From Struthio camelus (Eukaryota; Chordata; Aves; Struthioniformes; Struthionidae): 64,000 nt of DNA. This document shows positions 24,262 through 35,900 of the stretch, one piece after another (the stretch's first letter is position 1; each line of letters opens with the position of its first letter). Both the position numbers and the translations under genes were made by a program. The stretch is from NCBI RefSeq assembly GCF_040807025.1, contig NC_090942.1, forward strand, positions 208,590,640 through 208,654,639. Reading direction: 5' to 3'. The notes beneath the pieces were generated by a model. The model was not told where the DNA came from. It did not search any database and saw only the letters and a program-made list of their open reading frames with translations.

Positions 24262-25121
24262 ATCCCATGGAACTTCTGAGTATTATTCTAAATAGTGGTG
24301 AGTGAATTACAGCATGAAGAACAGTTTAAAAATGAGATATATTGTTGTTCAGGGAAATTTTAAGCACTTTTTTTCTTTAGGCATATATGATTCAGAAAGT
24401 ACCAAATAACAGACAGTATGGAGGGTTTCCTTCAAAATTAATTCACACAGGTTAAAGCTCAAGTTGATGTGGCTTATGAAATCACCAAAAAGAAAGAAAG
24501 CATATCTTTTGGTGTTCACTGTATTGGTGATATCCACATCACCATAAACATCCAATAGAAATAAAAAGCTTTTTTCTTATTCCCACAGATGTGTAGATAC
24601 CTTCCTACTGCTGTTTTTTCAGTGTTTTTTTCAACTCACCTTCTTATTTTCAGAAGTTTTGAATGCACTCCTATCTGATTTTTTACAGCAGTAAGAGATA
24701 TTACTTTGCTTCTAATAATTGTAGTTTAAAGGTTAGTTTGAATTACTAGAACAAAAATCACATTCAAAGCAGCTAACTTGTTTATTCTAGTTCCCTTTGT
24801 TTTATTTCTTAGCCTGTCAGGCTTTCTGCATTTATTTACATGCCACTTGGATACAGGAGGTGGGGTTTTTCAAAGCAACCAGCATTGGCCTGTTTCTGCT
24901 GAAGTCAATACTAAAATACTCTTTGATCACACTGGGACAAGTGGTGTCACATTTGAGCGCTTTTGAAAATCCTACCTAACAGAAGGCACCACAGAAAATG
25001 CCATTTGAATTGTATTACAAATAGTAAGAGCACCTCTCCTACATCAATTTTTCTCGTTATATGGTTTCCAGGTATGAAATATTGGATAGTTTGACCACGG
25101 AAGTGTCAGTACAGTCCATAC
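24262..25121. other. No gene recognised
   Basis: No supportable feature. A frame at 24.83-24.96 kb (Q-H-W-P-V-S-A-E-V) faintly recalls the second hemopexin exon, but not well enough to annotate. Confidence 0.4.
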
Positions 25122-25222
25122 GTGAGTGTGGATTTTCCCACCACTGTGACTCATGTTTATCCTGCAGCATGCATGAAGAGGATCAAAAAGACCTTGTTCT
25201 TTGTGAGACATAAATACTGGAG
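25122..25222 (+). pseudogene. MMP20: MMP20 pseudogene, exon 8 (hemopexin blade) fossil
   Basis: The frame reads V-D-F-P-T-T-V-T-H-V-Y-P-A-A-C, then MKRIKKTLFFVRHKYWR. The MMP hemopexin exon 8 pattern is GFPxxVxxIDAAVxxxxxKTLFFVGxxYW. F-P, the V, A-A, K-K-T-L-F-F-V and K-Y-W are kept, while the I-D before A-A is lost (Y-P). K-T-L-F-F-V is the MMP20 form; most collagenases and stromelysins have K-T-Y-F-F. The similarity ends exactly after Y-W-R, the normal exon 8/9 boundary, but the donor GT is destroyed (AGGCAC). The open frame continues into unrelated sequence, so its length has no meaning. Confidence 0.82.
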
Positions 25223-26369
25223 GCACTGTGCCTTACTCTTAATTCCTTTCCAGTATAACTGGCAACATAACTGCAAAGTGTGCAGGCAGTGCTGTGGCAC
25301 AGGAGGAGGCACATACCAGGTCATAAAGACAGAAGTATTCAGAGAGAGTATTGGTGGCTGGATGAATAAGGCTTCCCATTTTACCAGAGACTATGTCAGC
25401 CATACCATGTCACAGTTCATAACAAAAAAATAGTAACTTGGCCAGATGTCTATGCTTTCCTGCAGTGATTACACAGCAGTTCACACCTGGATCAACTTTA
25501 GTATCAGCATATAACATTTTTTTCTGTGAAGGAGTTAGTACCATCTAAATATATGTTACATACTGCACAACAATCCAGAATGCAGAAGAATGAAGGATTC
25601 ATATATATAGAATGAAGGATTCATATATAGCAATTTCTGCTCCTGCCAGAAAATACATTTTCTTGTTATTGGCTATTGCCTTATTGACTATATTGACTGC
25701 TATTATCCTGACTACATGCACAGTGATCTTACTGATATCTTTTCATCCGGGTTCATATTTCCCTTTCCTTCTACCTCCCCTTTAGGTGAGAATATTTATT
25801 ATTTACTCTTGGGAAGGGATACTTCGGTAAAATGGATGAAAGGCACCATGACATCTCTACAGGTTTAAAGTCCTGAAATTTAACAGAATATAAAAGAAAA
25901 ATCAATATTCAGAGTTTGGTCCAAGTTCTCAGTGACCCATGCTTGCATGTAAGCTCTGGCCTATTCTTTTTTAAAGATAGACTGGTGTTTTTGTAAGTGG
26001 GTTTTCATCCCCGTTTTGAAGTTTTTCACACCTCTGGGGCCAGACTGTGTAGGTCACCTCCGCACAAACTTTTCCTTCAAGCCCTCAGCACTTCTGCATA
26101 CAGTGAGGCAGACTGTCTTTACTACTGCAGGAATGCTCCTTCCAATGTATAAATTAAAAATCTAGACTAAAGAGTGTAGTTTGCTTTTTGCAATTTTAGA
26201 CCTAGTTTTAACGCAAAAACGAATACAATAATGTTAATATACCCTTGTTTATTTGCTAATAAATAATAGTATGGGAATAGCTACAGATTGCTCAGTAGAA
26301 TCAGCTGTTTTCATACCATTCTGATCTAGCTCTTTCTAGAATAACTAGAAATACACATTTTTTATTCAG
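25223..26369. other. No gene recognised (presumed intron 8 of MMP20 pseudogene)
   Basis: Noncoding. A small imperfect duplication of GAATGAAGGATTCATATATA occurs near 25.59-25.63 kb. Nothing else seen. Confidence 0.5.
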
Positions 26370-26462
26370 TTTTGATGAAATTCACAAAGCAATGGAACTG
26401 GGGTAAAGAAATCCAAGAAGCTTTGCCAGGGATTGAAGGCGATGCAAATGCAGCATTGAATG
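26370..26462 (+). pseudogene. MMP20: MMP20 pseudogene, exon 9 (hemopexin) fossil
   Basis: An acceptor TTTTTTATTCAG is followed by F-D-E-I-H-K-A-M-E-L-G. After a frameshift it reads I-Q-E-A-L-P-G-I-E-G-D-A-N-A-A-L-N-G. The family pattern for this exon is [YF]-D-E-x-x-x-x-M-x-x-x-Y-P-x-x-I-x-x-x-F-P-G-[IV]-x-x-x-[IV]-D-A-x-x-x-x-x-G; spacing and anchors (F-D-E, M-E, L-P-G-I, D-A, N-G) agree. A TAA follows the Gly in the first frame. The donor site after A-A-T-G is GGGCG instead of GT. Its place between the exon 8 and exon 10 fossils supports the call. Confidence 0.72.
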
Positions 26463-26902
26463 GGGCGATGAGTGGCAAATGTAATGTTAGGCCAAAGTAA
26501 AAAGTTTAAATGCAGCATTTCCTTACCTGTACACTTCACTTTGCAGTAGATACTAATTAGTTCCATCAGTTAGGCTACATGTATCAGTCCTGCCTGTAAA
26601 TTATTTTCTTTATACTTGAAACAAAATTATGGTTATTTTAGAATGGTTATAGGGTCATAAAATGGCAAGCAGAGCCTGCTGAGACTACTGGCATGCAGTA
26701 ATCATCACTACAGATCACAGAGCAAAAAATAGATGTTCTTCAGCCTTTTGCTTTTTCTTCATATTGGTTTGTGGTCAAGAAAATCAATGCTGGCCTTGTT
26801 CCAGCACACCCATCATTTTTCCTAACCTCAGTAAACGTCATAGTCCAATACATAGCTATAGGAATTATGAGCAAATAAGATTAAATTAATATTTTTTTCT
26901 AG
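26463..26902. other. No gene recognised (presumed intron 9 of MMP20 pseudogene)
   Basis: 440 bases of noncoding sequence, ending in a pyrimidine-rich acceptor (TTTTTTTCTAG). Confidence 0.5.
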
Positions 26903-26999
26903 ATTTCACTTACTTTTTTCCTGGTTCTCAAGAATATGCAAGGAACTACAAAGAGAAAAAAGTCCTGTTTTCCATATAGGCTAATGCATGGTTTCGACG
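26903..26999 (+). pseudogene. MMP20: MMP20 pseudogene, exon 10 (end of hemopexin domain) fossil
   Basis: Behind a TTTTTTTCTAG acceptor the frame gives F-T-Y-F-F-P-G-S-Q-E-Y, N-Y-K-E-K-K-V-L-F-S-I-stop-A-N-A-W-F. The last MMP exon normally reads G-[FY]-x-Y-F-F-x-G-x-x-x-[YF]-x-[YF]-D, then V-x-x-V-x-x-[SA]-N-S-W-x-x-C. Y-F-F-x-G, the Y of the next strand, the hydrophobic V-L-F-S-I and A-N-A-W are all in register. The closing Cys, which forms the domain disulphide, is lost and a TAG precedes A-N-A-W. This is the 3' limit of the MMP20 pseudogene that I can see. Confidence 0.75.
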
Positions 27000-27569
27000 T
27001 TACTGTTCAGTCTATCAGAAGGATCAAAAGGATACAGTCAGCCTGTAGATGTTCAACTGAATACTGAACATTCCTTTGCAGGCATGCAACTTTGAGCATA
27101 TACATATTTGTATAGGGTCTTCCAGTGTACCTACAGCACTGCAAAAACTGATATATGAGAGGTATATCTGTTCAAACAAATTAGCACCTGGAAAATCTCT
27201 CTTGCCATTGTAACTTAGATGTAAAACTCAGACACTTGAAATTCTGGCAATTCTGCTCTTGACTTTTTAAAACCCAACATGACACTCGCAAAGGTAGCTC
27301 CAATTTTCCTGAAAGGAGAGTTTTGCATAAATGACTGCTGTCTTTTTAACCTGTTATTCTTAAAAGTTTCCTGTAATGGAGATGCTGAACTCCTACTATT
27401 GCAATGCTCAGCCATCCTCATGTCAGAATGTTTTTTCCTAACTGCCAAGGCTAAATCTTCACTGCTACAATAAAAGCACATTATTTCTTCTCCTATCTGC
27501 AGCAGACACTGAAAACCCTTCCTTCCTTCCTCTTTACTGCTACTGCTTATGTAGATGTGGAATAATATC

Positions 27570-27960
27570 ACGTCTTTCTTCGCCCTCTCTTCTGTAGACT
27601 ACGCAGCCCCACTGCCTTGACCCCTTCCACATAGTTCACTCCCTTGATAACATGCTTAGTGCTCACCTCTGTGCTATCTTCAATTGGTCTCTCCCTTTCT
27701 AGATGTATGATAAGTCTCTTTTGTGAGAGACTTATCAGTGCCCTGTGGAGCAGAAAGATGATTTCATTTGTTTTACTTCCAGGATGATGTTTGCCTTTTT
27801 CACAAGAGAATAACATTTTTTGTCTCCCATTCAGCTTGTGATCTACTATTAACCAGTTCCTCATTCTGTATGGTAATGTGCAATATTTAACCACAAGCAC
27901 AGCACATGATTTCAACTCCTTTTTAAATTGCAGCCTGTTTTCCTGGGTCTTGCAGGCCAA
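27570..27960 (-). mobile_element. Very old CR1/L3-type LINE fragment
   Basis: In + orientation the text recalls the antisense 3' region of ancient amniote CR1/L3 LINEs: ATCAGTGCCCTGTGGAGCAG, then CAGGATGATGTTTGCCTTTT, then CAGCTTGTGATCTACTA. These three anchors keep the order and approximate spacing of the family (sum of polymerase C-terminal codons read backwards). Divergence is high and the limits are uncertain. A 135-codon open frame on the - strand (27568-27975) is a remnant of this element, not a gene. I matched it from memory of the family; RepeatMasker would decide. Confidence 0.55.
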
Positions 27961-30840
27961 ATTATGTGTTTCCAAACTAAATGTGTATCATAGTGTACTT
28001 TAATGTGTACCTCCAAATTTCAAAGGCTTCACCACTTCTACCTATGATACCTTTACTTAAATTAAATGTTTGATTCAAAATAACGGATCTAGTTGATTTT
28101 GTTTCCTAACTCCAGTATTTAAAATCATCTTTTTGAATGGTTATGTTTGTAAATTCTTATTTCTAGTATTAATCATTTACACAGACCACTAGAAACTGAT
28201 ATTCCTCGTGTTTATCCCAAATATGGACATATAAACAATAACTTACTAGGCAAAGCCTCAACAAAACAGTTACTGCCCTCAGTATTTTTCAGGCTCCCTT
28301 GGGTTTCTGACATGCCTGTGCAGAATGCCAACATGAAAACCCTGTTCTCAGCCTAATATATGGGAGAACAAGCTATGGAACTCAAGTTTGTTTCTAAGAA
28401 AATAAAACAAATTACTTTCAATGAGATACTAATAAAAATGATCCCAATTTTTTAGAAAAAGGTCAGAAGGGATTTGGCTCTCAACATGTAAGAGACAAAT
28501 ATGTTTTTTCTGTGATCTCTTCCTTCAATATATAGCATTGAAACAGTTGTACCAAATTTCCACACACCTCACATCTTTCTAAGGATAAATTTGCTACAGC
28601 ATATGTCTGTTATTTCACTCTCACTTTCTACAGTGATCATAGATTCACTTATTGCTATAATTTCAATTTTAATAGTACTTGATCTTTTCAGGCATCTCAG
28701 AAGCACTGAACTAGGCAAATATATATTATGCCTTCTGCCTCTGCCAATGTCCTTCAGATTGAGTCCGCCTTCATCTGTGCAAGTTGAGCTGAGACTGCTC
28801 AGCAGTAATCACCTAATCAGGAAACTACAAAAAGCAGCAAGTAGGCCAGTTAGTGCAAAAGCTAAAAGATAAGGTGGGGGCGGGGAGGAGAGAATAGTAA
28901 TTGAAGGATCAAGTTGCTGTAATAAGCCATTCAGCCAAGTGACTAATAGAGTAAGAACAAATAAACTCTTGTAGAAGAGTTTTGTTAGGAAAAGGGTTAC
29001 TGATATGCTGTGGTGTCTGGAGAAGACAAGGCTGAAGTCATAACCCAGATTTCAGTGTGCTGTCTAGATCCATTGCAATCCTGAGTTGAATTAGGTGTGT
29101 TATGGGAGAAGGTGGAGGTAATAGTACCAGCTAATACAGAAGATTAAAACTGATTAGTCTTCTGTGCTTCGTGTCAGTTCTTGGGCTCAGAGAGGATCAG
29201 GAGAAGTGCCAGAAGCCAATGTCCCTTGTTCTGGAAAAAGGACTGAGAATATAGAGAAGGGCTAAGAGTGAGAGTATCTTAGGCAAAGTTAGAGTTTGGG
29301 TTATATGTGGGGGTATGCTACTGTACCTTGTTTAAAAAAAAAAAAAGTAAATGAGTAAAATCTCTTCTGAATTTACATTTGCTTTCTTTTCACTTTAAGT
29401 TGCCATTACAAGACAAAGATGAAAAGAATTAAGACCCATAGGAGTTCATGAAAGTTACAGTAAAAGAATTCTGGGAAATATCTTACTGCAACAGAGTCTG
29501 AATTCTGTAGCATTATAAAATACACTATAAGCTATATATGATGGGCCACCCATCCATTCGGTCCCTTAGAGAAAATTGTCAGCCATAACAGAAACAGCTG
29601 GTCAAACATTGATCCAAACTATTGCATCAAAAAAGACCTCTAGTATGAGCATGTGAACTTTGCTTGCAAACAACAGCACCTACAAATCTGGCTTAGTGGG
29701 CAAACATAGAGCTGTTCTATGATCTGCTGCTGTATTCTTGTAATTAATTTAACTGACCTCAGTGCTTTAGATCAGACATACCAAATGAAAGTAGAATGAT
29801 ATGAAAGCTTTATTTCTTCTCAGGAAACTATGTTAATGACTAAGGCAAGGAATGATACTATTTAACGATAATTCTAATAATTCTACAAATCCTGGGGTCA
29901 TGAAGAATATGATGCACTTGTTCTTTTAATAACAAATTGTCATGGCAAAATTGTCTATATTAACCGCAAGAAGAGCCATTCTTGCTTGCAAACTTTTACA
30001 TTATCTAAGTGACTATTTTTTTTCTCAGTAGTTGGGAAGACATCATATTGCACAATACAGCACCTGTGACAACCAATACAGTCTAACGTCCTTCTGCTGT
30101 GAACTAGATAGAAAGCCGAAAGTCATTCCTGATACTACAACTCTGGTTTCACTGTACACCAGCAGTGAATTTAAACTAATTATAAATTACAGAAAAACTA
30201 CTATATTAGGACTTTACAAAACATACAGAGGGCTGATATTTTTTCTCTTTGTTGTGGTATTGTCACTGGCAACTACAAAAGAGATCTATTACCACTGCTA
30301 TGGAGTCAAATTCCTTCCACCCTTTACACAGCAATAAATGACAACTACACACAGGGCAAGCCAGAGTAACAGCAAGGCAAGGTGGATCCTGTTCAGATAG
30401 GGGAGCAAACAGATTTTAATTGGAAAAGGTACTATATTTGATGCAAAATATTGCATCATTTTCTATTCATCAGTCAGGTTAACTAGACTAGTTTCCTCCT
30501 CCACTTACATTACCCAAAAATGTAAACGTGCATTATGTAAAAATGCAAACTATGAGGCTACGGTAAAGTTTTGGGACACAGAGCCAGGACTGGAGAGAGT
30601 CTTCCTTTAATGTGTAATCCTCTTTTGTTGCACATTAATGTAAAGAACCATAAAGGATTAAAGTACACAAAAGCTGATTGTTCCTGACCTGTGGTCAGCC
30701 ATCAGTCAGTCAGTAATTATAACTGTCTTCATAGAAAATGTAATGACATCAAGCTGATTTTGAAGGGCCAGGATGTTGGGTGTGCCTCTGTCAGCGTTCT
30801 ATTTCAGATCAGGAGTGCGTTTTTGAAACTAGTCTCCTGA
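27961..30840. other. No gene recognised
   Basis: AT-rich noncoding sequence. A 93-codon frame at 28591-28872 and a 101-codon frame at 30032-30337 have no recognisable domain and no splice context, so I treat them as chance. An A12 run occurs at about 29334. Confidence 0.4.
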
Positions 30841-31107
30841 CTATCCCCACTCATCACAGTTTGGTTCACACTGGGGAGCAGTCTGGGCATGAGTGAACTG
30901 GATCCTTTCGGATGGTACTAAGCCAGAAAGTGCACCTACCCACTGATGGATGTTCATCCCACTGGACCAGACGTTGAGTTGTCTGGAGTAACCCTGAAAA
31001 GCCCACCAAATGGATGTCCAGGCCTCAGCACCCACTGATTCACCCTCCAGATCTACTCTCATTGCACTACTTAGGTAGACTTTTGGCAACCCAAAATTGT
31101 GACACAA
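30841..31107 (-). repeat. Possible member of an old dispersed repeat (pair with 40.34-40.58 kb)
   Basis: Read on the - strand, the end of this segment (GAAAGGATCC, AGACTGCTCCCCAGTGTGAA) resembles the + strand end of 40340-40575 (GAAAGAATCC, AGACTGCACCAAGGTGCAAG) over roughly 65 bases, with TTCTGGCT shared further upstream. The copies are inverted to each other and much diverged. I cannot name the family. It gives an 88-codon open frame on the - strand, which I do not regard as a gene. Confidence 0.3.
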
Positions 31108-32499
31108 AATTCCCTCTTCCCTTTTTATTGGCCTGAAAGATCTCTAAAACCTACCTACATCCTGTTTTAGATGGTCTCTGTGATTCCTGGTTCTGGCCAA
31201 TAGCGTTCTCAGGAACGGCTAAAACAAAGAAAAAATTTGCTTCTTAGAACAAAGGAAAATGAGAAGAAAGAGACAGGAACAAGGTTAGTGCTTCATTTGA
31301 GTAACATCTTGTCTGAAGTGGAGTTATTGCCCTAAAAAAGGCAGGAGACTGTATTTGCAGGAAATCATGAACTGACATTTAAACATTAATTTTCTAGATG
31401 AAAACCACAGTATCTGCCAAGTGTGTGGATTAATGTATTTATTTAGCTTTTAATAAATTAGATACTGTCAAACTCCTGCTAAAGCCTATTGCAACACCAG
31501 CAGGTCCCCAATTATTATATACATTTCATATACTATTGTAAGATACTCATTTGTCAAATATTTTGGAGGCACAAGCAGCTCTGAAGCATTGGCAAATTGT
31601 TAAATAATTCTGAGAGGAGACCTGAGGGGAAAAAAAAAACAAACTGAAATGTAGAAAAGCAGGAAATTGGAAAGGTGGAAGGCCTAAACTAGACAACAGA
31701 TAAGAAATCACAAAGCAAATTCCAAAAGAGAGGTGAAAGGTGCTCCAGTGCTCTACAAATAACCATCGATACAACAGTGCAAGAATGTCTATAATGTGAA
31801 CTATTATATCTTTTGTTTTCAATAAGAAAATTATTTTTTAACAGCTAATTGATCAGAACTGCCTTTAAATTATACATCCATCATAGCAGACTGAAGAGAA
31901 TTGTTAAGAGGTCTTGTGGCTATATCAGTTTATATTTCTTCTCTCAATTTTGTGGAAAAATCTAGGATAAATGCATCACAGATGGAGTCAGGAGCACTTC
32001 TATTAAAACATGCTGAAATGATAAGGATTTTTTTTTACAGCTAAGGATGACAGTCTCTGGGTGGAAATTATCACACTTCAGGTGTCGGTAACGTAAATAA
32101 CTACTTCTAACTAATCAGCTAAATGTTCTTTATAGCAGATAGAGATTAATAGGCAGTTGCACGTCACAACTAACCCATCCTGTTTAGGAATCTAGCTAGA
32201 AGTGTTATACCTCAGTTTCAAAGAAATAGAGAGAAAAATATTTCAAATAAATAGTACAAACATAAAAAAACTTGCTGGGAAATGGTTTTTGTGTCCCCTG
32301 AGGTTTTCCAATGTCAAAGTCAAAATCTCAAATTGTTTTGAAGCAAATAATCTGAAAAACATTATAAATTAGGTCAACTGATACAGTTTGCTTCAGCTTT
32401 TATAATGCTCTGTATTTATTTTTGTCATGAGCAAACAAATTCTGAAACAATCATTTTAAATTGGAAAAAGGAATATTTTTATTTGGTAATGTCTACATT
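31108..32499. other. No gene recognised
   Basis: Noncoding AT-rich sequence; no feature seen. Confidence 0.4.
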
Positions 32500-32960
32500 G
32501 ATTATTTTGGCAGCTTCAGAAGATATTTTGCCACACTGCCACTGGCCTCCAGGACCTGGGAAAGATGCAGGCACATCTTACCAGCAAAAATAGAGAAATT
32601 TTTCATGTCCTTAGTCACTAGACTTTCTGTCCCACTGAGTGGTACAACCACAGTTTCCTTAGTCTTCGTTTTGCTGCCAATGTACTTATTGCCCTTCACA
32701 TCATCACTAGTTTCAACTCCAGCTGAGTTTTGGTTTTTCTAAATCCACCCCAGCATGCTTGGAAAAAATGTATGTATCCCTCTCAAATAGCTTATCCCCG
32801 TGTCTTTCTTCTGCAGGCTTTCTTTTTTGCGTTTGACTTCACTCAGTCCCACTCATCCATGCTGGCCTTCTTCCACGACCGCTTGAACTTTCACACATCA
32901 GAGTGGAGTCCCATGGCTAAGCCCAATCTGACTGAACAGATTCAGACATAAACAAACCTC
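32500..32960 (-). mobile_element. Old CR1 LINE fragment (ORF2 linker region)
   Basis: The - strand translation contains KYIGSKTKTKETVVVPLSG then T-E-S-L-V-T-K-D. This corresponds to [27 protein letters not shown] in the young CR1 at 53.8-53.9 kb, the linker between the endonuclease and reverse transcriptase. The + strand text 32730-32900 continues the alignment on the 5' side with decreasing similarity. Far more diverged than the other CR1 copies, so an older subfamily. It lies between the MMP20 pseudogene and MMP7. Confidence 0.7.
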
Positions 32961-35900
32961 AAATTGAATTCAAACTCCAGGGTTACTCTCCCCTCGCAAG
33001 TATAGGCCTTTGATTCTGCTGCATAACAGACAGTTTGTGTAAAACACAGTAGAAGGATATGCCCTCCCAAGAAATCAGAATATACTTGAAGAGACTCAGA
33101 ACAGTATTTTTCTTATAACGCTAAGCCATCTCAGTACTTTTTATTAGTATGTGATTGAATGGACTTCACTGATCTTCTAAAATTTCCTCTCTTCCCTTTC
33201 CATTTGTTTGTGATTTGCTTAGTCACTTGGAGTCTGGTTGAGCAACCACTCAGGCTAGTAAGCAGTTACACAAACAACTGTTCCACTAAAGTTTAGTGAG
33301 ACTGTTGGTTTGACTCACTCTTTACCACTTGAGACCAAGTGGTCCTTTTTTGGTTGTGCAGTTTTTCCATGGTGCCAAAATCAAATTGCACCATTCTGCA
33401 AAATTCAGCATAATTTGCTTTGTCTGAAAAGAGGTTGCAGCTTCTCGTCTAGGAAGGAAATTTTTGGTAAAAGAATATTTTAGTGGTATAACTAAGTTTA
33501 CCAACAAGTAGGTGTTACTGTCCACATACTTGATTACTGAAAAAGAAAAAATAAAAGTAGAACAAGAACTATGAAGTCCTGCCTGGGAAGAGACAACAGC
33601 ACAACATTTGATTTTTTTCAGAAAAAGAATTTGGTCAAGATAGAATTACTGGCCAAAACTACACAGAGCCAACCCAGAATAGCATGCTTCTCTGAGTTAT
33701 GGGGGAATCTCATTTAGTCCATTGACTTTTGCACAAAGCAGAGTTATTTTAGCAGAGAAATGAGGAGATAGGGTGATGGATCCTTTTGTGCAGGCACTCA
33801 GAGCCTCACTTAGAGACCCAGGATCAGCTCCTTCCCTCTTATAGAAGAAGGACCCATCCCCCACCCAGAGGAGCTGCCTGACCAACAGGCTATCAGCTTT
33901 CCATTCACGAAGCAGTGCCTATCTATGAAAAGAGCTGAAGTACCTTAGATTTTTTTCTGTAGCGATTTTTCCAAAAAGCATAGTTTCTTTTTTTTTTTTG
34001 GCCAGCCATAATTCTAGACAGAAGGAATCATTCAGAGACAATCATACCTCTCAACTTCTAGGGGAAAAATTTGTGTGAAAAAGAATTGACCTATCCATGC
34101 ACTTAAAGCTGATTTTATTTTTTTCTCTATTCTCTTAGCAGAGTCTCAGCTTCCTTTAATAAACATGGGGTAAATCTGCACCATTCTTATGCTGACTGCG
34201 TTCAAATTCAATCTCATAACTTTCATACTACAGCATAAACCCAAGTCGTATGTCTGTAATTCCTCCAGATGTACTTTAGTGTGAGTCAGATCAGAATGAA
34301 GTCTATTATCTCTTTGGTGTTTGGGGGGGCTGCTTATTTTTTTGCTAGAAACAGGATTTTGCAAATCATTCTAAATGTACAATTTTGAGTTAATTTTATT
34401 TATGTTCCTAATACTTTTACTAATGACCTGTGCACGTCCTTGAGGTTCAGCGTAGGTAAAGATACAAGAACATAAAGTCTCGCTGTCTCTACCCTGTCTT
34501 TCAAACCTCGGCCTCAGTCATCACCCAAGCCCAAGCTCACGGTGCTGTCCCAGTCCAGTACGGATGTGTGCAGATCTTCAGGAAAAACATCAGACATTGA
34601 CTGCTCCTTAGTTTGGGCTCCAGCAAATCTTTACATTTACTGTGAACAGATGGAGCATAGTATGCCTCTCCATACTACCACAATGTACTCTGTCTCCCCT
34701 TACAACACCATGAGATGACTAGTTTTGCATGGGACTCTGCTTACCACAGAGATTTGCTGTGAGACTTGAAGGCACTCTGAGATTACTTTAGTCCAGGTAC
34801 TAAGTTAAAGATTTTCTACATGAAGGAATATGGTTTTGGCAGGACGAGACATCCACAGGGCTTTAGATTGCATCTTGACCCAGTACTTCAAAGGCAGGGT
34901 TGAGCCAGACTTCAATGAATGTGGACAATCAGCTACAAAAAGGTAGTTCATACATGAAAGCTAGCTGGATGAGGTTATGGCACGGCTCCTGTCCCTGGCT
35001 AGGTTTGGCTCCATACTGCAGTGAAATGCAGGTGACCAGCCTTCTACCCTTTCCTCTTCCCGCTATCCTGTGTCTCGGCTTTCGGTGGAAGGAAGTAGTG
35101 CATACGCCCACAGGTTGTACCTTATGACCTCAATTTAAATCGAATACAGCAAATTACTTACATGGAAAATTCTGAGAGATCCATACATGTCTGTCACCTG
35201 GAGGAAAGTGAGAATCCTGATCCATGGCACTGGTTAAGGAAGTAGATAAATTCAAACACAAAAGATGTTAGACCTAACGCAGGTAGATAACATTTACAGG
35301 AATGCAATTTCCTTTGTAGCTTATTGCTCAAGACGACTATTGTAAAAACTTGTCTCTGTATTTACATCTTTTTGACAAGCAATTTCCCAGTTAAACTATT
35401 CTAGAAAAAGTTTTTAAGGTAATGTAACTGTAGACACCATAGATGGATGGTTAAACCCACAGGTTGAGATATGTTAAGCCTGACTGTTTAATTACTAGCA
35501 ACTGAAGCGTGTTAGTTCTTGTCACACTGTTAGCGCTGAGCCTGAACGTCTAATACCTTCCTCAGGCTTTTTCTCCCCTGAACCTGTGGGGCATGAGGTG
35601 CACCCCGCTGGGAAATGGCTCAGCGCACCTGGATGCAGCCAGGCAGGAGGGAGGAGCTGGACTGCTGCTCTGCAGGGACAGGCTGACGGCTGGCCCATGC
35701 CTGGCCTTGAAGCCATGGCAGATGCCCCAGACTGAAAAACTGGAGTTTTCCTCCCTCAGGCAGCCTATGAAAGGGATACACAGCCCAGAATTCAATAGGG
35801 ATACAGACCCCCTGGCTCCTCTGAAGAGAACCCCCGGAGGGGTATAATCAAGGGAAATGGCACACAGAAACCATAGAGATGTGCCTCTATCTACTGTCTA

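Larger units (their letters stand above)
12731..26999 (+). pseudogene. MMP20: MMP20 (enamelysin) pseudogene, whole locus
   Basis: Five exon fossils (2, 5, 8, 9, 10) lie in order on the + strand, with remains of splice sites and many stops and frameshifts. In tetrapods MMP20 encodes the secreted enamel-matrix protease that processes amelogenin during tooth formation, and it sits next to and upstream of MMP7 in the same orientation, exactly as here. Residues favouring MMP20 over other MMPs are Q-I-G in the long prodomain linker and R-I-K-E-I-Q-T-F-F-G-L (exon 2), G-Y-D-L-F before the zinc site (exon 5) and K-T-L-F-F-V (exon 8). Exons 1, 3, 4, 6 and 7 were not found. CR1 insertions lie in the presumed introns 2-4 and 5-7. 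The assignment rests on remembered family sequence plus synteny; no alignment was run. Confidence 0.75.

Noticed and set aside
24830..24965. Possible MMP20 exon 7 (Q-H-W-P-V-S-A-E-V)
   Set aside because: Similarity limited to W-P and a hydrophobic run; it is in a plausible place but below what I can support.
27568..27975. 135-codon - strand frame as a gene
   Set aside because: Overlaps the old LINE fragment and reads like degraded polymerase C-terminus; no start or splice context.
30841..31107. 88-codon - strand frame as a gene
   Set aside because: No domain, no splice or promoter context, and part of it resembles a dispersed repeat.
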